This document shows, in pieces, positions 1 to 12,200 of a stretch of DNA of 64,000 bases. The notes under the pieces were generated by a model. It worked only from the letters and a program-made list of their open reading frames with translations. It searched no databases and had not been told where the DNA came from. Position numbers and translations under genes: made by a program. Source of the stretch: Macrostomum hystrix (taxonomy: Eukaryota > Platyhelminthes > Macrostomidae); assembly GCA_950097015.1 (NCBI GenBank), contig CATNEN010000007.1, forward strand, positions 1,674,001 to 1,738,000, given 5' to 3'. The first letter of the stretch is position 1. Every line of letters begins with the position of its first letter.

Positions 1-278
1 TTGAAAAAAAAAGTTAATACGCAAGCACAGCTAGCTGTAGCCGAGGCTAAAGGCATTTCCATTACTTTTTTTCCCAAAAATGTGCTTCCTAATTCTCTTT
101 CACCCAAAGAAGACAAATAGTTTCGAAATGAAATGATTTCGCAGAAAAGACAGCAGAATGTATTTTTTCTGAAACGATTTTTCAAGATCAAAAAAGGCTT
201 CCTACAGGGAGATAGAATCGATTATAAACTCTTAGAAAAAGTGCGAGTACCAAACGTAAACGCAGTCACGTCACTCAC

Positions 279-3200
279 CTGTAGGTAAAGTAGATCCTAT
301 ACTCCAGCAAAGACTTCAGCAGTAGAACGCACACCTCCGTTAGGCTAGCAACAGCCGCGGCCACAGAGTCATTAGCAACCGTTGGATGTAGCGATACCCG
401 CCGATCGCGATCGGAGAAGGCCCGGCCGTGCTGCCTAACAAAGCCGGCAACGTCGCGATAGATTCGACGCGCTTCATTGGCGGACATCTGGCGCCGGTCC
501 TCGGCCACCCAGCAGCCGGCGAGGTAGGCGACAGCAGATTCTAGGAAATGGCGACGATTGAGACGATCCTCCGCCTGACCACCGCTAGCGGCACTCTCCA
601 ACTGCTGCCTGAGAGATTTGGCTCGTCGGAAAAGCGCCTCTCTGGATTCCTCCTGCCAGCGCTGCTCCATGGCGTCGGCTCTGGCCGACTGAAGCCGCTC
701 CAGTTGAAGCAGCGAGTCGCCAGCCGAAGAGCTGGAGGTAGCCGAAGCTGACGAAGACAATAGCGACGTAGGAGCGGTCGTGGTCGATGCGGCCGCCGCG
801 GCGGCGGCTGCAGCGGCGGCAAGCTCAGCGGAGGACTGTACAGGCGGCACAGCCGCTGTTGGACGCAGAGGCGGCGGTGCCTCCTCAGTCTGGGTAGCCG
901 CCTCTTCGAAGCCGCGGCCAGCTGAAAGAAGAAGCTTCAAATCTAGGAGCAGAGTCAAGCCGTGCGAGTGCTTCACAGCTGAATGATGAGCGCTGGAAAT
1001 CCGGGCCCGTTTAGTAACTGACGGCGAGGGCGATCTGTACGCATTGTTCTCAACATCTGTAGCCGTGGTCCCAGTTGTAGCCGTAGATTCAGCGCGGCGT
1101 CTGCGCCCGTTAGCCTGGGCCGCGCCGGGGAAACGATGCGACAGCGGCGCGTCTTCCGGATCCTCCCAGGCGCTGCTGTACTGGGAGCCGGGTTGAACTG
1201 AACACGGCGGCTAGAAAAATGAAGGATTTTGAATAGGATGCATGCATACTACGGGGCCGCAACTTACCCTATTTTCTGCCTCAGTTGATGCCAGTGCCTA
1301 TTTTGCAGCTGGCTGAACTGAAGCATCAGGGAATTAAGCGTCTTGCTCGAACTGAGGTTCGAACTCGTGACCTCTCGATTGAAATGCCAAGCTCTAACCC
1401 CATGGAGGCTGGTAGCCTATGAAAAGGTAAACTAGGAGCGCAGATACGGAGATCACGAAGGTCAAGGTAAGGGCTAAACTATTTTCTAAGATAATAGAAA
1501 ACTTTTTAGAGGCAGACAGAAACCATTAATGAGTCCAAGAATAAGTGCTTTCCAAATAAACACAAGGACAGTAGGGGTACTTTCTATCTAGAATTAAATG
1601 GCTTAGCAGCATGGCGGTCCGAATACGCAGCGAGGCTCCTACCCAATTCTAACCCATTCTAACGCAACTGCCCCATTTGAACCTGAATTCCACCCAATTA
1701 AATCCTAGCTCTACCCCATTCAAGCCTAACTCTACCCCATTAAATCCTAGCTCTACCCCATTCAAGCCTAACTCTACCTAATTCAAGCCTAACTCTACCC
1801 CATTAAATCCTACCTCTACCCCATTCAAGCCTAACTCTACCTAATTCAAGCCTAGCTCTACCCTATTCAAGCCTACCTCTACCCCATTCAAGCCTACCTC
1901 TACCCCATTCAAGCCTACCTCTACCCCATTCAAGCCTAGCTCTACCCCATTCAAGCCTACCTCTACCCTATTCAAGCCTACCTCTACCCCATTCAAGCCT
2001 ACCTCTACCCCATTCAAGCCTAGCTCTACCCCATTCAAGCCTACCTCTACCCTATTCAAGCCTACCTCTACCCCATTCAAGCCTAGCTCTACCCCATTCA
2101 AGCCTAGCTCTACCCCATTCAAGCCTAACTCTACCCCATTCAAGCCTAACTCTACCTAATTCAAGCCTACCTCTACCCCATTCAAGCCTACCTCTACCCT
2201 ATTCAAGCCTAGCTCTACCCCATTCAAGCCTAGCTCTACCCCATTCAAGCCTACCTCTACCCCATTCAAGCCTACCTCTACCCCATTAAATCCTACCTCT
2301 ACCCCATTCAAGCCTACCTCTACCCCATTAAATCCTACCTCTACCCCATTCAAGCCTACCTCTACCCCATTCAAGCCTACCTCTACTCCATTAAATCCTA
2401 CCTCTACCCCATTAAATCCTACCCCTACCCCATTCAAGCCTAGCTCTACCCCATTCAAGCCTAACTCTACCCCATTAAATCCTACCTCTACCCTATTAAA
2501 TCCTACCTCTACCCCATTCAAGCCTAACTCTACCCCATTCAAGCCTACCTCTACCCCATTCAAGCCTAGCTCTACCCCATTCAAGCCTACCTCTACCCTA
2601 TTCAAGCCTACCTCTACCCCATTCAAGCCTACCTCTACTCCATTAAATCCTACCTCTACCCCATTAAATCCTACCCCTACCCCATTCAAGCCTAGCTCTA
2701 CCCCATTCAAGCCTAACTCTACCCCATTAAATCCTACCTCTACCCTATTAAATCCTACCTCTACCCCATTCAAGCCTAACTCTACCCCATTCAAGCCTAA
2801 CTCTACCCCATTCAAGCCTAGCTCTACCCCATTCAAGCCTATGTCTACCCCATTCAAGCCTAGCTCTACTCCATTAAATCCTACCTCTACCCTATTAAAT
2901 CCTACCTCTACCCCATTCAAGCCTAACTCTACCCCATTCAAGCCTACCTCTACCCCATTCAAGCCTAGCTCTACCCCATTCAAGCCTACCTCTACCCTAT
3001 TCAAGCCTACCTCTACCCCATTCAAGCCTAACTCTACCCCATTCAAGCCTAACTCTACCCCATTCAAGCCTAGCTCTACCCCATTCAAGCCTATGTCTAC
3101 CCCATTCAAGCCTATGTCTACCCCAGCAAAAAACACGCGTTAAAGTACAAAATGCGAGCATACTTATCTGCTTGCCTATATTCTAAATAAGGCTTTCAAA

Positions 3201-4793
3201 TTTTTTCGAAAATAACCGCCAGGGCAAGACAACGTGAACAACGTAAAAGGCCGGGAACCTGTTATTATTTTCTACACTACATGATACTTCTTAGGCCACA
3301 CAGAATAATAATTTGGTCTATGCTAATTTTTTCAGTCCACAACGGACTATAAATAGCCGCCTCCTAGAGTATTTTTATAAAGCTCAGAAAGTTCGCCTGT
3401 TTCTGTGCGACTGATTTATACATTTATTGTAAAAAGTTAAGGCGAGCCAGTTATTCAGTAATGCCATATATTATTCAGCCAACTATACACAGTGAAAAAA
3501 ATCGGGATGCTTATGGAGCAAATAAGATTATAAGTTTTAAAGTTAAGTTTTAACTTGTCGTCGAGAAATGTTTAGGTAGACTCGGTGCTACCTTTATTGC
3601 TAATTATTTTGTCCCGTCTAGACAGTCCAATTCGTTTCCCAACAGAGGGCGGCTCAGGTGGACCACTTTGTGTTCAGTCTCAACACCTGCCCGATAATCA
3701 GTCCAGCCACTAACTACTCCCAATCTCAGTTGAGTCTAGAAGATTCTAGAGAAAGCCAGTTTCTAAGCAAATCAAGGACACTCACAGAAGAGGCGCGGTT
3801 GCCAGCGGCAGTCAGGCGGGCCAATTCAACCTGACGCGCTTCGCTCGCGTAGTCCACATTGTCCAGACAGGCTGGGGAAAACTCTTCCAGGCACGGCAGG
3901 GTGCAGGTTGATTCCGCGTCGGATGCGCAGTCGCCAGCTGGCTCCGGGCTGAGTGGCAGGGGGCGCAGCGGCGGCGAGCGAGCGTCGGCAGCCACTAGGC
4001 GATGACTGCGCCGAAAGAAGCGCAGACAATGCCGCAGCTGGGCCTCCTGCTGCTGGCGCCGTTGCGACGGCTGGGGAGGCGTCGGTGTCGGCTGCCGACT
4101 CGGCTGCTGCTGCTGCTGATAAGGCGACGTTTCCGAGCCGTCCGCAGGCGACCAGCCAAGCGAGCCGCCACAGTTGGAGGTGCGGGCGGATTGGAAGCCC
4201 TGGCTGGAGCCGCCGCCCACTGGAGTGTTGGACGCCGATGCGAAGAGGCCGCCGCCGCTGTTCGGACAGGGAGCCGCCGATGCCGCTCCCATATAGGAAG
4301 AGCTGGGAGTCGAGCTGAGGCGGAAGCAGGACAGGGGATTGGAAAATTATCCTGCCCAAAACATCCCAAATGCCTAAAAATCCTAAAGTAATTGCCGGAT
4401 TGCCGAAACAAAAATGTATAATCTCAATTCAAACTTCTGTCCCTCTCACCTGGAGCAAGCATCGGCCCTATTGCTAGTATTACTATTAGCAGCACCCTTA
4501 GTCGCAGCTCCTGCTGACACACTGGCCGAGGTGGATGCAGTCGAGCGCTGGTTGTAATTGAGATCGTCGCCAATCAGCGGCGACGGCCTAGAAGTGGCCT
4601 GCCGCCTTTGCAGGAACTGCTGCTGCTGCTGCTGTTGCAGGTGCCTGTGATAATTCCTCAGGCTGCTCTCGTGCACACCTGGATAGATTTTGTCTATGGT
4701 AATTCTGTGCATCTTGCAGGCTTTCATGACGGTGTTATAGTCGCCAAATATGGCGCTCATCTGCTCGTGCCATCTGGGATCGCTCAGCGACAT
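279..4793 (-). CDS. AF4/FMR2 (AFF)-family-like protein, partial, at least three exons
   Basis: I read three exons on the minus strand: 4793-4450, 4314-3786 and 1210-279. Donor and acceptor phases match (2/1, then 0/0), each with GTGAG donors and pyrimidine-rich AG acceptors. The last exon ends at a CTACAG/GTGAGT donor at 279, so the gene runs off the left edge. The start ATG at 4793 is preceded by an in-frame stop and a TATA-like box. About 600 residues are visible, with poly-Gln runs, a run of about 11 Ala, and Ser/Pro-rich linkers. AFF-like signs are a short N-terminal motif (IFGDYNTV), a hydrophobic segment LTLLLDLKLLL resembling the AFF 'IDLxLL' motif, and a helical C-terminal part (AKSLRQQLES ... 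FLESAVAYLAGCWVAE) resembling the AFF C-terminal homology domain. AFF proteins scaffold the super elongation complex in the nucleus. The family call is inferred from weak, scattered similarity; the gene model is firmer. Confidence 0.5.
1340..1412 (-). repeat. tRNA-like SINE remnant
   Basis: On the minus strand this intronic stretch has GGTTAGAGC followed 30 bases later by a good B-box, GAGTTCGAACCTC. The D-arm is short and there is no closing acceptor stem, so a SINE head or decayed tRNA is more likely than a working tRNA gene. Confidence 0.35.
1690..3124. repeat. 21-bp minisatellite in an intron of the AFF-like gene
   Basis: About 68 copies of a 21-bp unit (CTCTACCCCATTCAAGCCTAC with CCTAGC, CCTAAC and TTAAATCCTAC variants) fill most of the 1211-3785 intron. 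Because 21 is divisible by 3, long open frames run through it (7-residue GVELGLN repeats on the minus strand). These are by-products of the repeat, since the array lies between two well-matched splice sites. The rest of the intron (3125-3785) holds nothing I recognise. Confidence 0.95.
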
Positions 4794-4831
4794 GGCTGCC
4801 AGCTCAGGCCTGTGTGGCTACTCCAGTTGGC

Positions 4832-4840
4832 CTTATAATA
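4832..4840 (-). promoter_or_regulatory. TATA-like box for the AFF-like gene
   Basis: TATTATAAG reads on the minus strand 47 bases before the ATG at 4793. This would put initiation near 4810 with a very short 5' UTR. It resembles the TATATAAG elements before the DALRD3-like and MRPS16 genes. A spliced 5' UTR is still possible. Confidence 0.35.
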
Positions 4841-7800
4841 GATTGAGGCTGGATGGCAGGCAGCCAAAGATGACAAAGGAAATTGTGGGGCAGATGGAGG
4901 TCCCAATGTATTTAGGGAAGCCTCAGATCAGCTGGAGCACATTTATCACCAAATAAAATTATACATACAAATTTGAGATAAAGGCATTACTAAAAATGTC
5001 CAAATTAACAGTAAGTTCTAAGTAAGTTAGAGGTAGGTTTGATCTAAGTTCCCCATAGATCAAAGGTATTTGAATAACAATTTAGAAGCAAAGAAGAAAA
5101 AATGAAAAAAAATAATTTGCACAAATGGGACTCAAATTCAGATAAACCAATTTTTTTAAAGATGACTACTGCACAGTGGACTAAAGTTTACCGTTGTTCT
5201 ACAAGTTTCACTGCCTAGCTACTATTTTGCTAAGGCCAACGATAAATACTTGGGCATGTATTGCAAGGGTTTTTTGTTAGACTTGTGGTACCATTTGGCA
5301 AATCAGGAATTAGAAGTGGCCAAATTAGAAGTCAATGTGCCAGCTGGCTGGGCTGGCACAAAAAATGAAAAATTATTTAAAATGGTTACTTTTTTAATTT
5401 GTAAAAATGTTTTTCTTTGTCATTTTTGGTTTTTTTTATTTTTCCTTTTATATATTTATAAATACATTTTTTGTCATTCTGATCTTTGATCACTACATTT
5501 CTTTATCTTTATAAAAAACATAGGTACTAGCATTAAAAAAACAGGGTGCAAATTTGGCGCTGGGCCCAGTTGTAATGTACTAAATTTATTTTTGGCAAGC
5601 AATAACACCCATTTTGCTTAAAAAGCCTGTATGAGCCTGTATAAGTGCTAAAGCCTTAAAATAGCATGTATGATTGGTATATACTTGTCTTAAATTTAAT
5701 TCTTGGTTAGCAAATTTAGTGCTCAAGGCTATAGGCCCTAGCACTAATGACTGATAGAGACAAGTTAGAAATTAACTACACTATCATGCAATGCTATTAG
5801 GTTTAATATATAAGAAATTATTTTAGCTATCAAGCCTAAAATTGCCCTATTTGTAGCATTGGAATAAGTTGTAGGCCCAACTTTGTAAACTGTGTCCTAG
5901 GTACTTTTGCTGGTTTTCATGGTACATGACACGTATAATATGCTATATACAATGTACAATGACCCTCACTAGTTCAGGAAACAATAACTTGACTTATCAT
6001 GCTCAAATATTTATAAATTTACATATAGTATGTGCCTAGGGCCTAGTATGATGCCAAGCATGTTATGAAGCTATGAAGTTATGAAGCATGTAAACTGGAG
6101 GAAATCAAAAGCACAATAGAAAGTCATCAAGTTCTAAGAAAAAAGTTGACCTAAACTAGAGTTCTATATCACCCCCCAGGATATGAAGATTGGGCAATGT
6201 TCTACTTCCGTTGGTTAGCCTATATTATTTTTTGTTTGCAAACGACAGATAACAACAAAAAACAAGTTTAACGGTAACAAAAAGTCAGTAGTTTGGTCAG
6301 ACAGTTCTGAAAAGTCTTGGTCAGTCTTTCTTCTTTCAAACCGGGTAAGTGCCTAATCCAGTAGAGGAGGGCACCGAAGCTATTTTTGGGGTATAGACAG
6401 CGCCATAAGAACTATTTGAGGTGGCTTTCGAATAGAGCAGCACTCATGCCATGCAATTGACGCAGCTTGGCCTTTGCAAAATCTTCAACTGCAGAATTTC
6501 TGTGCCTTAGCTTCCTGTTCCCCCATATTTGCCAGATTTTGCCTTAGACATAGATCCAAGTGTCAAGTCACGGCAAAGCCACGTCAGCACAACTTTTCAA
6601 ACTCAGAATGCACGTGTGGCATGAATTCAAATGAAAAAATAATTTTATAATGAACGGAAGTATAATATTGCCAAAGATTGCTATGCCAAACTGTCTATGT
6701 TGGGTTGTGCATGACTAAGTTAGTCCCTACTAAGTTAGTTCCCCCACCAGGCTTAGGTTTGGGGCACTATCTTCAGTAGGCCTAGCTGTAAACTTATACT
6801 AGGCCTAATAGGCCTATACTAGGGTAGAATTGTTCCGATTAAAGAAAACTTGATGTATAAATACATATTATAACCTAAACAGCTTATAATTGTACTTTAG
6901 TCTGGACTAAAAATGCAAATATATTTAACTGCCCTTGACCAATCAAGAGTAGGCCTAGACTTGAAAAAAATTGGATTCATAAGATAGCCTATATCAAAGA
7001 AGGGATTCTGGACATATATAGAGGAAAAAGCACCAATAGTAATCACCAGTGAAGATTAAGTATCAAATAATAATACTTAAATGAAACTATTAGACCCAAT
7101 GAACAATAAATCAAGTTACTATACAGTTCAGTCAAAACAGTCACAATTTAGCTAGGCCTAAGCCTTCTTTAACAAGTTAAACTAGCTAGACTACAGTTAG
7201 GGACCAAGCTTTGGAAAAACAATTTTACTATAAGATAAGTAGGAAAATTTTATAATAAAATATAAAAGCAACACCATCTGGTTGTTTGGGTTGATTATAG
7301 AACTACTAGTTATGAAAAGCTATAGGCCTAAACAAGTACACTACAACAGCTGTATTATTAAACCTAACGTTAGAGGCTCCGGTCAGATTGCGAAAATAAG
7401 GCGAAAATAGGTAATAAAAAATACGTCACTAAAAATGATTGTCTTCGGCACATCTTCTAATATCCCAGCTTCTGTTATAAACTGTGTTTTGTCTAAAGCT
7501 TGTTTAGATAATTATGTGCATAACTTTCTTATTAGATGCCTTTGCTTTGTTATACTCGACCAAATTCTTCGTGCTGCGAAATTCAACATTAAAAAGCGAT
7601 CGATGAGATTAAAGATTTTTACAGAATTTATGTATAAAATATAAAAAACTGCTTCTTTAAAACCACTAAAAATGTCTAGAATACTACAACAGAAGATTGA
7701 AATTACTGTCTAATTACTACTGGCACTGCAGATTGCACGCAACCCCGGTAGTGTCAGCATCTTTTGGAATAGTCCTTTTTGTTTTCCCTAACGCGCGTTA

Positions 7801-8033
7801 GCATATAAAGTATACTCAACTGTTATAGCTATTTCTAAGGTGTAGCGTAGTGAGAGTTATTTCTTTTTCGTCTAGTAAAATAATTAGAGGTGAGAAATTC
7901 ACGCCTAGACGGTCTGTACCAGCCAGGTCGGTAGACGCCAACCAAACCCCATCAAATGCGACGTCAGTACCGTGCCGGCCAGGTCAATCAGATTGCGATC
8001 CGGCCTCGCTACCCCGGCGAGAAAAGCACCCTA
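4841..8033. other. AT-rich intergenic DNA, no gene seen
   Basis: No convincing exon is visible; open frames are short and AT-driven. The palindrome AGGCCT recurs often between about 5700 and 7400. The last 150 bases (about 7880-8033) are noticeably more GC-rich and end at the Gypsy target site. Confidence 0.6.
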
Positions 8034-8038
8034 GGGAT
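8034..8038. repeat. Gypsy target-site duplication, left copy (GGGAT)
   Basis: GGGAT directly precedes the TGTTGTG start of the left LTR; the same five bases directly follow the right LTR. Confidence 0.9.
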
Positions 8039-8266
8039 TGTTGTGTATGCGTCTTGCATGCCGCCTTAGAGTGCGCGTGGCGCGTTTTGATTGGCTGGGG
8101 GTCGGTCCATCCGAACCGGTCTAGGCCGGGACGGGGGATTGTTGCTTACTCTGACTGGCTAAAATATATATTAGTGCGCACAGGCCTTCGGAGGGCTCGC
8201 GTTGCTTTCCAACCTTCTAACCCAGTGCTCCATTCTTCATTTGGCCACGCTGCCTCACACATAACA
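8039..8266 (+). repeat. Gypsy left (5') LTR
   Basis: 228 bp, nearly identical to 17282-17509. It contains a TATA-like AAATATATATTAG near 8161 that may be the element's own promoter. Confidence 0.95.
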
Positions 8267-8298
8267 TGGCGACGAGCCTGAGCATTTCCGAGCCACGC

Positions 8299-8719
8299 GT
8301 GTTTCTCGCCCACCCAGGACAGCCACACACGCTGTCTTTACTTCGAGTGAATTAAGAAGCGAAGCGAGTTGAAGTCATGCAATTAATTGAATCTTCGCAG
8401 CAAGAGCCCGTTCATACGGCCAAACCTCAAACGAGACAGAGATCGCAATGGGGGATGACTCACAAAGGCCCAGAGGGCCAGACATTATATTTGAACTTAA
8501 CACTAGCGGCTATAGAGAAGCGATCGATAGTAAGGATAGGGTTAAACCCCGCCTCAGATGTACATAGGCAGACAAAGGAAAGCGACGAAAGGGGGTTGCA
8601 TGGGGTACAATCGTGGAGAGTAGCAGGGGCAGGGGGAAGGAGGGGGGTGCAGCGATAAAGAAAAGAGAGACACAATCAGAGCAAGTACAAACAAGTCGCG
8701 TAACCAAAAGTCGCTACAC
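8299..8719 (-). repeat. BEL 3' LTR
   Basis: In element direction it runs from GTGTAGCGAC at 8719 down to CGAGAAACAC at 8299. The boundary at 8719 is set by the adjoining polypurine tract and by the match with 14596-14646. The low boundary is set by the CACGC duplication. Confidence 0.75.
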
Positions 8720-9259
8720 TCCCCCAAATGACAAAGACTTTGTCATTTCGAGCTCGAACTAAGCATGAACCAATTGAACAAGGGCAACGGAACAAAAAAA
8801 CGACAATTTTGAGAGACTGAAAGGGACACACACAAGTACGAGCAATGACGAAAAATAAATGTGTCCTCCACGAAGATTAAGAAATGACCTACGATTTTAC
8901 GAGTAGATAAATTAGTTGGCCAAATTTAACAAAACTGACAACGACCTAGCCGATAGAAATTATATTGAAATTTACGTTACAAGTACGTTCACGAGTCACG
9001 AGTCCCTCATTAAAATATTGAATGATGATATGATAATTTCCAACCGAGTTGTGACGCAAAAAATAAATGACTGAATGATAACTACCGGGTACAAATGAGG
9101 GTCAGGGAAGCAAAAAATGGTAAGTGAATGAGAACAGATGGAAACGCGATAACAAGAGTCGAGAACAAAAAATGAGCAAAAATTATCAAGGTAGCTGATC
9201 TCGCACCAATGAACAGAACAGAAAGATTTAGAGAAACAGAGATCCGAGACGGAGACGGA

Positions 9260-12200
9260 TTAGATGCACAATTCAAGAGGAATGAGAGCTTGGACAGGCC
9301 GTCTGATGCGCTCAGCCCCCCGAGAGCCCCTTTCCTTCGCCAGACGTACAACTGCGGAACGAACGGCACCATCTCGACCCTCACGGACAGACTCTACCAC
9401 ACCCATCTTCCATTGCAGTCTTGGCTGATGCGGCTCTCCCTGAACCAAAACGACGTCTCCGGGTTTTGCAACTGGTCCTCCTCCATGCGACTTGAGCGCT
9501 TTCTCACGCAGGGCGGTGACATATGACGTTTTCCATACATCCCAAAAAACATTCAACGCTCTTCTGAGATGTTTGAGTCGAGCTGGCAATGGCAGGACGT
9601 TGGCGATACGGTTCGACGAGAGAGTTGGCTCCTGAGTCAACCGAGTTCCGAAGAGAAAGTGCGCAGGCGTCAATACGTCGTTGATCTCATCAGCCGACAC
9701 ATACATAAGTGGTCGACTGTTCACCACAGATTCCATTTCGATAACCGAAATTGATAGCTCATCAAATGTTAGCAGAGCTTTGCCAATGCTCTTTTTCAAT
9801 CCATCCTTAACGATTCCAACGAGTCTTTCCCAAAATCCGCCCCACCACGGGGCCTTCTCCGGAATGAACTCCCAAGAGATTTTCTTGTTGGCACAGAATG
9901 ATTGAACTTCATAGCTGGTGCTAGCTCCGAGAATATTCGCGGCAGCCTTGAACGTCTTGGCATTGTCACTGATGATGGAAGGTATTCCGCGACGACTGAC
10001 AAAACGACGTAATCCATTCAAGAACTGCGATGCGGTCATGTCAGGAAGCAGTTCCAGATGCACTGCGCGAGTCGATGAGCATGTGAGAAGTAGAATGTAC
10101 GCCTTCCGAGATTCACAACCATCCTCCCCCGTCCGATAGAATATCGGACCACAGTAGTCCACGCCGACTGATTGAAAGGGTCGGATGTCGGAAAGGCGAA
10201 ACTCAGGATCTGAGGTACAACGTATGAGCGTCCTTGTACCTTCCTACACACCACACACTTCGATAGTTCTTGCTTAGTTCGTTGACGTCCCTTCAGAATC
10301 CAATATTTTTCACGAACTTTACTAAGCGTTGAGGCAACTCCCCCGTGAGCAACGGACTGATGAGCTTGTCGAATAATGAGCTGCTCCAAGTGACTGTGGC
10401 GAGGTACTAAGATAGGATTATTAACTTCGAAGGACAGTGCGGAAATACGACCTTGTGAACGCAAAAGTCCCTTATCATCTAACCACAGATTCAAGTTCCT
10501 GTTCAGATGTGTTGCAGCAGAGCTACGCCGAATGTGATCGATTTCCTTTGAAAACGATTCCCTTTGAATTGACCTTACCAATAGGACTTCTGCATCAGTC
10601 AACTCTTCGGCGGTCACCGTCCTTGATTTATTGACTAACGATTGAGCTCGAGCACTCCGTAGATTGCGGACAAATCTTTGTACCCATGCTAGGACGCGTA
10701 AAACTCTCGAATAGTTCGAAAACTTGCCGATGTCAATGATTAAAGAGATACGATCGACGTTCTTAGATTCGATGGGCTGTTCAGCGACTGTTGATAGTGC
10801 TTCTGCAGAGTTATGATCTTCCGCGACTGCGCTCGAATGCTTATCTTCAGACGAAACTGGGTAGATGCCTGATCGAAGAAATTCGGGACCACTAAACCAC
10901 ACCTTGTTTTTCTGTAGCTGCCCTGGAAGACAGCCTCGAGATGGCAGGTCGGCGGGTTCAGTTCCCCGGGAACATGTCGCCACTCGGACGTTGACGTGAG
11001 AGTCCGGATCTCCTTAACGCGGTTTTGAACGAAGACTTGGCGAAGCTTGTCGGTGTTGGTGATCCACTGCAGAGTTGTCTTGCTGTCTGTCCAGAGATAA
11101 CGCGTCATGCTGGGAAATTGCAAAGACACCGTGCGTATTAGACGAGCTAAGATTAGGGCTCCCAGCAGTTCTAGTCTAGCGATGCTAAGATTTGATAGCG
11201 GTGCCACGCGCGTTTTGGCCTGAATTAAATGCGTTGAAACGTTGTTTGTTTCCGACCGGGCCTGAATGTAGACACAGGCAGCGTAAGCAGATTCGCTTGC
11301 ATCACAGAATCCATGTAATTCCATTCGAACTGGCTCCGAATCGAGATCGGCGAAAAGGTAGCGAGGAACTTCGAAGCGTGAGCTCGACAACGACTGTAAC
11401 CAACGGTTCCAACTCTCGGCGATATCTGGCGGAAGTTCGTCGTCCCAACCCGACTTGCGAACACACAGTTTCTGTAGCATCACCTTGACAACAGTCAAAG
11501 AGGGTGACAAGATTCCTAACGGATCGTACACAGACGCAAGTACTCCTAGCATCGACCTCTTGGTTGAAGAGGATCCGTTGACGTGGGTAACTAGTTCAGA
11601 AAACTGCATGACGAATGTGTCCCTGACCGAGTCCCAGTGGAGTCTAAGCACTTTTTCTGTATGACCAACATCCTGATCGGGTAGCGAGCTGTTGAACGAA
11701 TCTGAGTTGGATTTCCACTGTCGCATATTCATGCCAGCCAGGTTGAAGATATTTTTTGCATCTTTGTAGAGATTGAATGCGTCACTTAGAGATTTACAGC
11801 TTGTCACTAAATTGTCGACGTACAAGTCTTTGCGAATAATCTCAGCGGCGAGTGGAAAATTATTCTTCTGGCTATCAATGTGTTGAAGGACCGTAGCTCT
11901 CAATACACCAGGCGAGCACGTAAGACCGAACGGCAATCTACAGAAGCGATAGTGAAAAACCTTGTCCGACTCACTCGGGTTAGTCCACAGAAATCTCAGA
12001 TAGTCTCTGTCCTCACTATCGATGGCAATCTGCAAGAAGGCTTTTTCTATGTCTCCTATGATGGCGATCGGATGTTTGCGAAATCTCATCAGAATTTCTG
12101 GGATCAGAGGTACATCAGTCGGACCAGCTTGAAGAAGATCATTGATTGAGAAGTCGCCTGTTCGAAGTCTGGCAGATCCATCAAGCACAATACGTATCTT

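Noticed and set aside
540-986. Ala-rich plus-strand frames opposite the AFF-like exon
   Set aside because: Shadows of the GC-rich minus-strand exon, which has matched splice sites and continues the upstream frame.
2156-3136. 326-codon minus-strand open frame of GVELGLN repeats
   Set aside because: It is the 21-bp intron minisatellite read as protein. It lies between two matched splice sites and is open in more than one frame because the unit length is a multiple of three.
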